Source of the DNA: Streptomyces mobaraensis
GTDB lineage: Bacteria; Actinomycetota; Actinomycetes; Streptomycetales; Streptomycetaceae
Reading direction: 5' to 3'
Length of the DNA: 64,000 bases
NCBI RefSeq assembly: GCF_020099395.1
Contig: NZ_CP083590.1
Location: 7,574,930-7,638,929 of the forward strand
Shown: in pieces, positions 36,258-45,089 of the stretch
How positions within the stretch are numbered: position 1 is the first letter of the stretch
Layout: every line of letters starts with the position of its first letter
Translations under genes and position numbers: made by a program
Notes under the pieces: generated by a model
Told to the model about the DNA's origin: nothing
What the model saw: only the letters and a program-made list of their open reading frames with translations
The model's database searches: none

Positions 36258-37886
36258 ATGGCGATCACACGGAGATCCGTACTCAAGGGCTCATCGGCCG
36301 CGGCCGCCGCCTCCTTCGTGGCCACCGCCGCCGGTGAAGGGGAAGCGGCGGCCGCCCCCTCACCGGCGGCGCCGGCCGTCGGACCCCTGCTGCAGAACCG
36401 GCCGCACCGGCTGGGCGCGCCCGGAGTGCTGGGCGTGCACCTGCAGTTCGGCTCGGACCCGTCGTCGGAGATGACCGTCTCCTGGATCACCCCGCAGTCG
36501 GTCCGCCGACCCCAGGTGCGGCTCGGCTCGCCCGCGGGCGGCCACGGCGGCCGGGCCGTCGAGGCCGAGACCCGCACCTACCGCGACGGGCTGTCGAAGG
36601 AGGAGGTGTACGTCCACCACGCCCGGATCACCGGCCTGCGCCCCTCGACCACGTACCTCTACACCGCCGGGCACGACGGCGCGACCCCCGAGACCGGCTC
36701 GTTCACCACGGCACCCCGCGGCCGCGCCGCCTTCACCTTCACCAGCTTCGGCGACCAGGCCACACCCAACCTGCGCCGGATCATCCACCTCCCGGACGGT
36801 GTCCCCTCCCCGGTCAACCGCTTCCCGCTGCACACCAGCAGCCAGGTCGGTTCGCCCGCCTCGGCCGACATCGTCGCCGCCGTGGAACGGGTCGCCCCGC
36901 TGTTCAACTTCGTCAACGGCGACCTCTGCTACGCCGCGATCGCCGGCGCGTGGGGCACCAGCCGGGTGGCGACCTGGGCGGACTGGTTCATCAACAACAG
37001 CCGCTCCACCCGGCTGCGCCCATGGATGCCCTGCGCGGGCAACCACGAGAACGAGAAGGGCAACGGCCCCATCGGCGCCGCCGGTTACCAGACCTACTTC
37101 GCGCTGCCCTCCTCCACCTCGGGCGACGAGGAGACGCGGGGCATGTGGTACGCGTTCACCGTCGGCGCCGTCCGCTTCATCAGCCTCGCCAACGACGACG
37201 TGGCACTCCAGGACGGCGGCGACACCTACATCAGCGGCTACTCGGGCGGCGCCCAGCGCCGCTGGCTGGAGCGGGAACTCAAGGCGGCGCGGGCGGACCG
37301 GGACATCGACTGGATCGTGGTGTGCATGCACCAGCCGATGATCTCCAGCCACCGCAGCGCCGGCAGCGACCTGGGGGTGCGCCGGGCCTGGGGCCCGCTG
37401 TTCGACGCGTACGGCGTCGATCTGGTCGTCAGCGGCCACGAACACCACTACGAGCGCTCACACCCGGTCCGCGGCACCCTCCCCAACGAGACCCGCACCC
37501 CCATACCGACGGCCACCCGCACCGACCTGGTCGACACGAGCAAGGGCACCGTCCACATGGTCATCGGCGCGGGCGGCAACATCGCCACGAGCCAGGACGA
37601 CCTCTTCGACACGCCCCAAGCCCGGGTCCTCGTCGCCCTGAAGGACGACAAGACCTCCTCCGGCCACCGCGAACCGGTGTGGATCGCCGAGGAGGCCCCC
37701 TGGGCGGCCGTCCAGGACCGCAAGTACAACCGCGGTTTCGCCGCGTTCGACGTCGACCCCGGCGACCGCCACGAGGGCCTGACACGCATGCGGGTCACCT
37801 ACTACACCTTCGACGGCCCACACGGCGACCTCACCCCCGTCGACACCTTCACCCTCCAACGCCCCCGCACGGACACCCGCCACTGA
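36258..37886 (+). CDS. Tat-exported purple-acid-phosphatase-like metallophosphoesterase
   Basis: A 542-residue phosphoesterase. The N terminus has a twin-arginine signal (TRRSVLKGSSAAAAA), so it is exported folded with metals. A fibronectin-III-like N-terminal domain (about 55-165; MTVSWITPQ, GLRPSTTYLYTAG) is followed by the catalytic domain with the five metal motifs: SFGDQ, NGDLCY, GNHENE, VCMHQP and SGHEHHYERS. That order is the purple acid phosphatase pattern. It probably releases phosphate from extracellular esters. ATG 36258 is chosen because it starts the Tat signal. Confidence 0.92.
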   Translation: MAITRRSVLKGSSAAAAASFVATAAGEGEAAAAPSPAAPAVGPLLQNRPHRLGAPGVLGVHLQFGSDPSSEMTVSWITPQSVRRPQVRLGSPAGGHGGRAVEAETRTYRDGLSKEEVYVHHARITGLRPSTTYLYTAGHDGATPETGSFTTAPRGRAAFTFTSFGDQATPNLRRIIHLPDGVPSPVNRFPLHTSSQVGSPASADIVAAVERVAPLFNFVNGDLCYAAIAGAWGTSRVATWADWFINNSRSTRLRPWMPCAGNHENEKGNGPIGAAGYQTYFALPSSTSGDEETRGMWYAFTVGAVRFISLANDDVALQDGGDTYISGYSGGAQRRWLERELKAARADRDIDWIVVCMHQPMISSHRSAGSDLGVRRAWGPLFDAYGVDLVVSGHEHHYERSHPVRGTLPNETRTPIPTATRTDLVDTSKGTVHMVIGAGGNIATSQDDLFDTPQARVLVALKDDKTSSGHREPVWIAEEAPWAAVQDRKYNRGFAAFDVDPGDRHEGLTRMRVTYYTFDGPHGDLTPVDTFTLQRPRTDTRH

Positions 37887-37906
37887 CCGCCCCTTCCGCC
37901 CCGCGG

Positions 37907-38185
37907 TCAGGACGAACGCCAGCGGGCGGCGCTTGTGGTCGAAACGCGGTGCCTGCCCAGCTCGAACCCGTAGCACCAGCGGACGCCGCCGACCATGGCG
38001 TCGGTCTCCTACGGGCTGGACCGCCGCGCGGAGTCGCGGTCCAGCGCGAAGGGGGGCGGGGGGATCTGCTCCAGACCGCCCCAGCCGCCGAGTGGGGTGA
38101 GCACGGTCGCGCGCATGTCGCCCAGGGCCCGCTCCGCGGCGTAGCGAAGGGAGCGCGAGTCGGCGGTGCGGAAGCGGAGCGGCAT
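37907..38185 (-). pseudogene. Small gene interrupted by an in-frame TAG
   Basis: From ATG 38185 leftward, 58 codons (MPLRFRTADSRSLRY ... FALDRDSARRSSP) end at TAG 38009-38011. The same frame then continues for 33 codons with good coding character (ETDAMVGGVRWCYGFELGRH) to TGA 37907-37909. The upstream AGGA is at a workable distance. The simplest reading is a 92-codon gene with one premature stop, either real or a base-call error. I do not recognise the product. It converges on the phosphatase gene. Confidence 0.5.
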
Positions 38186-38427
38186 GTCGTCGTTCCTGCT
38201 GCCGGCCCGCAGGGTGCGGGCTGCCTGCTCAGACCCCCGGCCCGGCCACGCGCCCGAAAGTGCGGCCTCCGGCAGATGGCGCGATGGAGTACTCCAGCCT
38301 GGTGACCTGCGGCGGGTGCTGACATCGAACCCCTGCTCGGCGCGATGGACTGAGCGGACCGAGATCCGCGCGGCCCCGGCCCGTCCGAGCGCCGGTACTG
38401 CCGGAGCCGCGCAAGAAAGGCTTTCCG

Positions 38428-40407
38428 ATGAACACTCCGCCGGCTTCCGCAGGCGAGGACATTGGCCCGCTGCCACCGGACCTCTGTCCGTACGCCTCGG
38501 TCTGGCATCCGCGCACCCTGCTGGACTGGGACCCGAAAGAGGACCCGGACGCGGATTTCAACCGCTCCCGGGTGCCGCTCGCGAAGCGTGTGCGGAACCT
38601 CAAGGTGGCCGCCAACGCCAACGCACGCCCGGAAGCCCGGCTCGTGTCCCTGGCCGAATTCCACGAGACATCGAAGAATCCGTCGCAGGGAGCACCGACC
38701 TGGAAATACTACGCATTCGGCTACTGGCAGTACGTGGATATCGTCGTGGCGTTCGGCGGCTCGCTGAAGGAGGGGCTCATTCTGGCGCCGAACCCCACGA
38801 TCATCGACGCCGCGCACCGCAACGGCGTCAAGGTCTACGGCTCGATCTTCTTTCCCGCGGGCTCGGACGAAGACCACCGGCAGCAACTCAGGGACTTCGT
38901 GCGGAAGAAGGTCAGCGGTCATCAGGTCACCTTCCCGGTGGCGCACAAGCTCGTCGAAGTCGCGCGGACCTACGGCTTCGACGGCTGGTTCGTCAACCAG
39001 GAGACCCCCGCGTCCCGCATCGACCGGATCGGCGCCGACATGCGCGCCTTCATGGCCTACACCCGCGGCCTGGCTCCCGGGCAAGTGGACGTCATGTGGT
39101 ACGACTCGATGATCGAGGACGGGTCGATCTCCTATCAGAACGCACTGACCGACGCGAACAAGATGTTCTTCCAGGACGACGGCACACAGGTCGCCGACTC
39201 GATGTTCCTCAACTACTGGTGGGGAGCCGATCACTTGAAGGGATCCGCGGCTCTGGCGCGGAAGCTGGGCCGCAGCCCGTACGACCTGTACGCCGGCCTG
39301 GAACTCGTCGAGAAATACGGCGACTTGGACCAGGTGTGCCCACCGGGAAAGGAGCATCGGGTCTCGGTGGGGCTGTATCCGGCGCAAAGAGCGTCGATGC
39401 CGAGCCTCGGCGAGATCGACTCGATGAAGCTGGAGGAGTACTACCGCAAGGAGTCGGTGTTCTGGGTCGGGCCGAACGGTGATCCCTCCGACACCACCGG
39501 CGCCACCGCACGCACCGGGGTGGCCCGCTGCATCCCCGAGTACTCACCGGTGTGCGAGCTGCCGTTCGTCACCAGCTTCAACACCGGGCACGGCACCGAC
39601 TTCTACGCCCAGGGCGACAAAGTACGCGTCGGCGGCTGGCACAGTCTGTCGCTGCAGGACGTCCTGCCGACCTATCGGTGGATCATCAGCGGCGACGGCG
39701 CCGGACTCACCCCCTCCCTCGCCTTCGACGACGCCTACCACGGGGGTACCAGCCTCCTCCTCCAGGGTGCCGTCGAGGCCGGCGAACCCCAGCTCCTCCG
39801 CCTCTACCAGGCAGAGCTGCCCGTCGCCGCCGGAACCCGGATCACAGTGACCGCCAAGAGCGAGGCCGCGCACTCCCTCCACCTCAAGGCCGCACTCGCC
39901 TTCACCGACGACCCCACCCGCTTCGTCCTCGCGGATCTGGGCGATGTCACGTCCACCGACTGGCAGACCCTTACGGCCGACCTGGATATCGCCCACCAGG
40001 GCCGGGCCATCGCCCAGATCGGCCTGCACCTGAGTGCCACCAGCGCCACTGTGGCCCATTCCGCCCTCCGCATCGGGCAGCTCGCCGTCCACCAGGAGCC
40101 GCTGACCGCTCCGGCGGCACCTACCGACCCGAGTGTCGTCTCCATCGCCGCCGGCGCCACGGACCGCGGCAAAGCCCTGCGCCTGCGCTGGAAAGAACCG
40201 GCGCCCACAGCGCCCGTGCACCACTTCGAGGTCTACCGCACGCGGCCGAAGGTCTTCCTGGCCGCCACCACCAACACGGTCTGCCACGTCCCCGAGCTGC
40301 TACGCCACGGGCAGGAAACCACGACGGCCTTGGAGATCGTCGCCGTCGGCCCCAGCGGCGTCCCCTCCGCACCGGCCACCCCCGCACCCACCGTGACCTG
40401 GCCTTGA
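38428..40407 (+). CDS. GH85 endo-beta-N-acetylglucosaminidase
   Basis: A 659-residue glycosidase that should cut the chitobiose core of N-glycans. The N-terminal TIM barrel (about 25-330) has the GH85 signature FDGWFVNQE with the catalytic pair Asn190/Glu192, and YYAFGYWQYVD and MFLNYWWG lining the site. It is followed by beta-sandwich domains (about 395-560) and a fibronectin-like C-terminal domain (about 570-655). No signal peptide is seen after ATG 38428, although most bacterial members act outside the cell, and the ribosome-binding site is weak. The true start could be different, or export non-classical. Confidence 0.88.
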   Translation: MNTPPASAGEDIGPLPPDLCPYASVWHPRTLLDWDPKEDPDADFNRSRVPLAKRVRNLKVAANANARPEARLVSLAEFHETSKNPSQGAPTWKYYAFGYWQYVDIVVAFGGSLKEGLILAPNPTIIDAAHRNGVKVYGSIFFPAGSDEDHRQQLRDFVRKKVSGHQVTFPVAHKLVEVARTYGFDGWFVNQETPASRIDRIGADMRAFMAYTRGLAPGQVDVMWYDSMIEDGSISYQNALTDANKMFFQDDGTQVADSMFLNYWWGADHLKGSAALARKLGRSPYDLYAGLELVEKYGDLDQVCPPGKEHRVSVGLYPAQRASMPSLGEIDSMKLEEYYRKESVFWVGPNGDPSDTTGATARTGVARCIPEYSPVCELPFVTSFNTGHGTDFYAQGDKVRVGGWHSLSLQDVLPTYRWIISGDGAGLTPSLAFDDAYHGGTSLLLQGAVEAGEPQLLRLYQAELPVAAGTRITVTAKSEAAHSLHLKAALAFTDDPTRFVLADLGDVTSTDWQTLTADLDIAHQGRAIAQIGLHLSATSATVAHSALRIGQLAVHQEPLTAPAAPTDPSVVSIAAGATDRGKALRLRWKEPAPTAPVHHFEVYRTRPKVFLAATTNTVCHVPELLRHGQETTTALEIVAVGPSGVPSAPATPAPTVTWP

Positions 40408-40441
40408 CCGCACACAAGGACGCGCCCTGACCTGTGCGCGC

Positions 40442-40615
40442 TCAGTGCGTCACCGGGGAGGAGGTTGCCGTCGCCGAGGGCCGAGGAGACCGAGGCCGTC
40501 TGCTGGGGGCCGTGTCGGCGGGGCTCACGGCGAGACCGCATGCTGCGGCGGCGATCGCCACGGCGGCAGTCGCCTTGCCGAGGCGGCGGAGTGCGGTGCT
40601 GTTGTCATGCGACAT
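40442..40615 (-). CDS. Small secreted peptide, possibly frameshifted
   Basis: A 57-codon ORF: charged start MSHDNSTALRRLGK, hydrophobic ATAAVAIAAAACGLAV, then VSPADTA, an ideal signal peptide. After GCCCCC the mature part reads Arg/Pro-rich in this frame, while the next frame gives a more protein-like TASVSSALGDGNLLPGD, so a frameshift in the C run is possible. If real, it encodes a small exported protein of about 50-60 residues. It converges on the GH85 gene. No family recognised. Confidence 0.4.
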   Translation of the reverse strand: MSHDNSTALRRLGKATAAVAIAAAACGLAVSPADTAPSRRPRSPRPSATATSSPVTH

Positions 40616-41125
40616 GGTGCTCGATTCCGATCATGAGCCTGGGGAATGTCATCCCGCCCTCGGAGAGCGGCGACTGTCACCGTAGGGGCCGGAATGTGGC
40701 TTGATCCGCTCGGAAGCGAGTGCTGATCACGGCCGTTCCCGCGCCAGGACCGATGTCACCTCGTCGGCCGTGCCGTCCAGCCTCACCCCGAAGACAACTG
40801 CTGGGCTGTGACGTCACAAGGCGACGTAAGGGCTCCCATCTCGCGATGGTGTGCCGACGCTGTCGGAGCCTCCGGCGGGCGGCAGCGGTTCCAGCCCGGC
40901 TCCCTCGCCTTCCCCACGCTCGCCGCGGTGACGGCACAGCCCATCAGGCGCACCGGTGCGCTGACCGACGGTGCAGTGCACTCCCGCCCCGTCCGCAACC
41001 GTCTCCCTCCGCCCGGGCTGCGGCATCCAGTGCACGGCCGCGATGCGCACCCGGTGCGGGCGGTGCAGGGCATCGAGCGTGCACAAGGGTGGAAACCGCC
41101 CTTTGACGTGGGCGTGGCTATGTGA
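40616..41125. other. Intergenic region, nothing recognised
   Basis: 510 bp between the small secreted ORF and the ATPase gene. Several short frames exist on both strands, none with recognisable product, clear start signal or convincing codon bias. Confidence 0.35.
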
Positions 41126-41590
41126 TCACGGCGTCTGGCCGCCGCCCGGGCCGTCGGCGAGCACGACGGCGGCTGTGATGCGCTTGCCCACGGGTTCGCG
41201 GTGCATCGCGAAGCTCCGGCAGACCGCCATGACGATTTCCAGGCCATGCTGACCGATCCGTTCCGCGTCGGGAGCGCCTACCGACGGCAGCCCCGGTTCG
41301 CTGTCCCACACGGTCACCTCGACGGCGCCCTCGTCGACCTCCAGCGATAGCAGGCACGGTCCCGGGGCGTATTTGCGCGCGTTGGTCACCAGCTCGCTCA
41401 CCACCAGCAGCACCATGCCCATCGCCCGCTCGGACACCGGCAAGCCGTGCACCGCCTGCACGTCCGTCAGAAAGGAACGAGCGAGATCACGGGCTTGGCC
41501 GATCTCGGTGTCCGCTTCGAACGCGGCAGCCACCGACGGCACCACACCGGCCACAGCCTGCCAACCCTCATCCTCCACTGCCTGACCCAT
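41126..41590 (-). CDS. RsbW-like ATP-binding protein
   Basis: A 154-residue histidine-kinase-like ATPase of the HATPase_c_2 group. VLLVVSELVTNARKYA is the N box; VEVTVWDSEPGLP the G1 box; and RIGQHGLEIVMAVC the G2 region. Streptomyces encodes dozens of these short proteins; some are anti-sigma factors, most have no assigned partner. No anti-anti-sigma or DUF397 gene is adjacent. ATG 41590 gives the normal family start. Confidence 0.87.
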   Translation of the reverse strand: MGQAVEDEGWQAVAGVVPSVAAAFEADTEIGQARDLARSFLTDVQAVHGLPVSERAMGMVLLVVSELVTNARKYAPGPCLLSLEVDEGAVEVTVWDSEPGLPSVGAPDAERIGQHGLEIVMAVCRSFAMHREPVGKRITAAVVLADGPGGGQTP

Positions 41591-41979
41591 ACGGCCCTAC
41601 CAGATCCCCGCGCCACCCGGCTGACGGAAACCGGATACCCCCGGAACCCCCCCACAGCCCCATCAACGAGTGACGCGGAGGCCCGTGGCACCCAGATGTT
41701 CAGAACCAGCCAACAAAATCCCCGACAGCGTCACCCACGGAGAGCTGTGCGTAGATGTACGGGCCTTGACAGTGGAGTCATCTGCTGGCGGTTTTCGGGG
41801 TGGGGGGGCGTGTGGCCGGGCGACGCGCGGGAGTTGCGTGGTCTCGGAGGCGCCCGCGGGACGGGCGAGACGTCGCTGCCGGCACCCGCTGTGCGGGATC
41901 GACCGTGAAGTTCCGGTCACCCCCCCCGCCCCGCGGAACCGTTCTTTCGCACAGGCCAGAGCAGGTGTTCGCTGCCGGG
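41591..41979 (+). other. Region upstream of relaxase remnant, possible old oriT area
   Basis: 389 bp with no supported gene between the ATPase start and the relaxase-like ORF. It has a local AT-richer patch near 41,695-41,790 and a run of seven or more G near 41,800-41,810. In conjugative elements oriT usually lies just upstream of the relaxase gene, so this could be a decayed oriT. I see no definite nic motif. Confidence 0.3.
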
Positions 41980-42588
41980 TTGATCAGTGTTGCGAAGGTC
42001 CAGCGACGGAATGCCTGGCGGTACTGCGTGCGCGGCGAGGCGTCGCATCGGGGAACGGGCACCGGGTGGCCGACTGGTCGCTGAAGGACACCCAGGAGAT
42101 GGCCGGGCGGCCGCCCGGGGCGTGGAGGGGCCGCGGCCTGCCCGTGTTTGTCCTCACGGACGGACAGGTGGTGACGGAACGGCAGACGAAGCTGGTGTCC
42201 GGGGAAGGCCGGCACCCGGACGCCGACCGCATGAAGCGCGAGCTCCTGGACGGAGGTCTTGCATGAGCACTGTCTGATCGCCAACCGGGTACAGCGCGCG
42301 GATGGCTTCTGGTACGCGCTGGACACGGTCCGGCTCTACAAGAACATCGTGGCGGCCGACCCGCTGTACACCTTGGAGATGACCACCGAGGTGCGAGAAG
42401 CCGGGTCGGCGACCGCGCCCCGGGAGGTGACGCCGGGCCTGCGCCCGGTGACGGAGATGGCCGGCGTCGGCTCCGAGCTCATCGACTGGTCCTCCACCCG
42501 CCGCCGCCGGATCGAAGGCGTCCTCGAGGGCATCACCGACGACTACGTGAAGAAGTACGGCCGGCTGCCCGGAGAGCGCGCCCGCTAG
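41980..42588 (+). pseudogene. Remnant of a conjugative relaxase (TraA/TrwC-like)
   Basis: Three pieces in different frames align with one MobF-type relaxase. ISVAKVQRRNAWRYCVRG from 41,980 resembles the N terminus; after a frameshift near 42,065-42,085, SLKDTQEMAGRPPG and VVTERQTKLVSGEGRHPDAD follow; then, after a stop at 42,264 and apparent loss of the middle, HEHCLIANRVQRADGFWYAL and TAPREVTPGLRPV run to TGA at 42,588. The HUH-bearing middle and the helicase half are missing. It shows that a conjugative element or plasmid once occupied this site. Confidence 0.65.
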
Positions 42589-42898
42589 ACCAGCTGCTCG
42601 CTGATGGCCCGTCCCCGCGCTCCTGAAGTTCGGGCAGCGGATCGTCGACGGGCTCCTTCAGCCGCTCCGCTTCGTTCCCGCGCGTGTGGATCGCGGGTGT
42701 GCTTGTTCTGCCGTCTGCGCAAGTAGCGGCGGTTGCGGCGCGGGGGGTGCGGCTTGTCGCCGCCGAGAGAGTCCGGCCGGGTGCGGGGGAGCTCCCATTT
42801 CTCGTTCGTGGGATCTCCCGAACCCGAGGTGGCCGCATGATCCGCCGCGCGGGCGCCGGCCGTTGCGGACGCGCGACGACCGTCGGGAGTGTCGGTGC
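42589..42898. other. Intergenic region after relaxase remnant
   Basis: 310 bp of GC-rich sequence with no supported gene. It may hold further eroded relaxase DNA but I cannot align it by eye. Confidence 0.3.
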
Positions 42899-43414
42899 CT
42901 ACCGGGGCCTCCCTTTCGCCATGCCCCGGTAGCCGGGGTGCACGCCAGGTGTGAGGCCCTGTCGCGCGGCCACGCGTTCGAGGAGTGCGGTAAGGGTGGC
43001 GCGCTCCTCCGCGTCCAGGCCGGCGCAGATGTCGGCCTCGTGCTCCGCGGCCACCTCGCCAATCTCCTCCAGCATCCGCCGGCCGCCGGGGGAGAGGTGC
43101 AGCGCGTGGTTGCGGCGGTCCTCGGTGCTGCGCCGCCGCTCGACGAGCCCCTTGCCGTCCAGGTGGTCGACGAGGGTCACGACTCGGCTGGGCACCACGC
43201 CCAGGTCCGCCGCGAGCGCCCGCTGACTGAGCCCGGGGCGGTTGGCGATCATGCGCAGCAGCCCGACGTCCGGCGGGGTGAGGCCGAGGGCGGCGACGCG
43301 TTCGCCGAAGCGGCCCGCCGCGTGCGCCCCGATCTGGGCCAGGAGAAAGGCCGTGCCGCGGGGGTGAGTTGAAGCCCTGCCGGGTTCCTCGCTCGGTTGC
43401 CTTGTCGTGCTCAC
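42899..43414 (-). CDS. MarR family transcriptional regulator
   Basis: A 171-residue MarR protein. The winged helix reads LTPPDVGLLRMIANRPGLSQRALAADLGVVPSRVVTLVDHL (residue range about 45-88), followed by the wing DGKGLVERRRSTEDRRNHAL. MarR proteins bind phenolic or lipophilic ligands and release DNA. GTG 43414 is chosen; an alternative GTG is at 43432. The gene is divergent from an SDR gene across a perfect 10+10-bp inverted repeat, so it surely controls the SDR-membrane-SGNH unit and itself. Confidence 0.9.
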   Translation of the reverse strand: MSTTRQPSEEPGRASTHPRGTAFLLAQIGAHAAGRFGERVAALGLTPPDVGLLRMIANRPGLSQRALAADLGVVPSRVVTLVDHLDGKGLVERRRSTEDRRNHALHLSPGGRRMLEEIGEVAAEHEADICAGLDAEERATLTALLERVAARQGLTPGVHPGYRGMAKGRPR

Positions 43415-43434
43415 GGGGCTATCGTACGCCACCA

Positions 43435-43460
43435 GAACGATTCAGCTGTATGAATCGTTC
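43435..43460. promoter_or_regulatory. MarR operator, perfect inverted repeat
   Basis: GAACGATTCA (43435-43444) and TGAATCGTTC (43451-43460) are exact inverted copies around the 6-bp spacer GCTGTA. The site is AT-rich against the background and lies between the divergent starts of the MarR and SDR genes. Confidence 0.8.
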
Positions 43461-43482
43461 AGTAGAGAGAATGGATTGCGCT

Positions 43483-44328
43483 GTGTCATCCCGATCTCCT
43501 TCGGCCTCCCCGGCCCCGCTCAGCCCCAGCCCCATCTCCAACTCCAGTCCCCATCCCCATCCCGGCCCCGGGTCCCGTTCCGGACTCGCGGGCAAGGCCG
43601 CCCTCGTCACCGGCGGCTCGGGCGGCATCGGCGCCGCCACCTGCCGGGCCCTCGCCGCGCACGGCGCGCGGGTCGCCGTCACCGGCAGGAACGCGGCCGC
43701 CGTCGCCGCGGTCGTCACCTCGATCGCCGAAGGCGGCGGGCAGGCCCTGGCCGCTCCCGCCGACGTCACCGACCCCGCCGCCGTCGACCGGCTCCGCGCC
43801 CGAGTGGAGGGCGAGTTCGGCCCGGTGGAGATCCTCGCCCCCTTCGCGGGCGGCCAGGGCGGCCCCGTACCCACCGCGGAACTTGACCCGGACCGCTGGC
43901 GCTCCGTCATCGAATCCGACCTCACCTCGGTCTTCCTGACCGTCTCGGCGTTCCTGCCCGGCATGATCGAAAAGGGCTCCGGCGCCGTCGTCCTGATGTC
44001 CTCCACCGCGGGGCGCGTCCCGGGCGGTGCGAACATCGCGTACGCCGTCGCCAAGGCGGGGGTGGTGATGTTCGCGAAGCACCTGGCGGCCGAGGTCGGC
44101 CGGCACGGCGTCCGCGTCAACTGCCTCGCACCCTCCGCCGTACCGAACGACCGCATGCGGCGGGAGACGACCGACGGGCAGCGGGCCGCACTCGCCGCCG
44201 GGTTCCCGCTTGGCCGCCTCGGGCGGTCCGACGACATCGCCGAGGCCGTTCTCTACCTCGCCTCCGACGCCGCCTCCTGGGTCACCGGCGCCACCCTCGA
44301 CCTGACCGGTGGGCGGGTGATCGCATGA
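43483..44328 (+). CDS. Short-chain dehydrogenase/reductase
   Basis: A 281-residue SDR with an unusual Ser/Pro/His-rich N-terminal extension of about 30 residues before the core. The cofactor motif is TGGSGGIG; the catalytic segment is VLMSSTAG with Ser and YAVAK with Tyr and Lys; the end is WVTGATLDLTGGRVIA. GTG 43483 is chosen for its spacing from a purine-rich stretch; ATG 43471 is an alternative. Substrate unknown. It heads a three-gene operon with a membrane protein and an SGNH hydrolase, under the divergent MarR regulator. Confidence 0.88.
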   Translation: MSSRSPSASPAPLSPSPISNSSPHPHPGPGSRSGLAGKAALVTGGSGGIGAATCRALAAHGARVAVTGRNAAAVAAVVTSIAEGGGQALAAPADVTDPAAVDRLRARVEGEFGPVEILAPFAGGQGGPVPTAELDPDRWRSVIESDLTSVFLTVSAFLPGMIEKGSGAVVLMSSTAGRVPGGANIAYAVAKAGVVMFAKHLAAEVGRHGVRVNCLAPSAVPNDRMRRETTDGQRAALAAGFPLGRLGRSDDIAEAVLYLASDAASWVTGATLDLTGGRVIA

Positions 44329-45089
44329 GCACCGCCGTCACCGCGGCCGCGACCCGCGCGTCCAGCGCCCCGCACCAGGGCGGGCCGCCGCCCGGAGCCG
44401 TCGCCACCGTCTTCGCCGCGCTCTTCGTGGCCGGGGTCGTTCTTACCGCCGTACTGTCCGGCGGCAGCCCCTTCCCCTCGCCCTTCGGGGACACCGACTC
44501 GATCGTGGCCTACTTCCGCGACCACGACGACGCCGTACGGTTCGGGGCCGCGCTCCAGTTCGCCGCCGCGATGCCGCTCACCGTCTACGCCGCCACCGTC
44601 ACCGCCCGTCTGCACCGGCTCGGCGTGCGGGCCCCCGGCGCGTTCATCGCCCTGGCCGGCGGACTGCTCGCGGCCGGCCTGCTGGTCTGCTCGGCGCTCG
44701 CGAGCTGGGTGCTCACCCGCCCCGAGGTCCTGGCGCAGCCCGGGCTCGTCCGAGCCCTGCACTACGTGGCGTTCGTCTCCGGCGGCCCCGGCCACGTCGC
44801 GCCGCTCGGCCTGCTCGTCGCCGGCATCGCCGTACCCGGGCTGCTCGCCCGGCTGCTGCCCCGCTGGTTCGCGTACGCCGGGCTGGTCATCGCCGCCGTC
44901 GCCCAACTCGGCGTGCTCGTCCTGCTCGCCGAGGACACGGCACCGCTGTTGCCGGCCGCCCGCTTCTCCGGCCTGATCTGGCTCGTGGCCGCCGGGTTCC
45001 TGCTGCCCCGGGAGCGTGCCCGCACCCAGGCGCCCACACCGGCTCGTACCGCGTCCGCACCGAGGAGTGCCCATGAACCCCGACCGTGA
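44325..45089 (+). CDS. Multi-spanning membrane protein
   Basis: A 254-residue protein with about six transmembrane helices, among them VATVFAALFVAGVVLTAVL, FGAALQFAAAMPLTVYAAT, FIALAGGLLAAGLLVC, LGLLVAGIAVPGLLARLL and LVIAAVAQLGVLVLLA. No transporter or enzyme motif is recognised; the general look is of DUF4386-type proteins. ATG 44325 overlaps the SDR stop (ATGA), and its own 3' end overlaps the next gene, so the three are translationally coupled. Confidence 0.8.
   Translation: MSTAVTAAATRASSAPHQGGPPPGAVATVFAALFVAGVVLTAVLSGGSPFPSPFGDTDSIVAYFRDHDDAVRFGAALQFAAAMPLTVYAATVTARLHRLGVRAPGAFIALAGGLLAAGLLVCSALASWVLTRPEVLAQPGLVRALHYVAFVSGGPGHVAPLGLLVAGIAVPGLLARLLPRWFAYAGLVIAAVAQLGVLVLLAEDTAPLLPAARFSGLIWLVAAGFLLPRERARTQAPTPARTASAPRSAHEPRP

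Noticed and set aside
37849..39387. A 512-codon leftward frame across the GH85 gene
   Set aside because: Its sequence is the shadow of the GH85 and phosphatase genes; GH85 catalytic motifs are on the + strand. Only the small 37907-38185 ORF has independent coding character.
42589..42898. Possible relaxase C-terminal remains
   Set aside because: I could not align any frame with relaxase or helicase motifs, so the relic is ended at 42,588.
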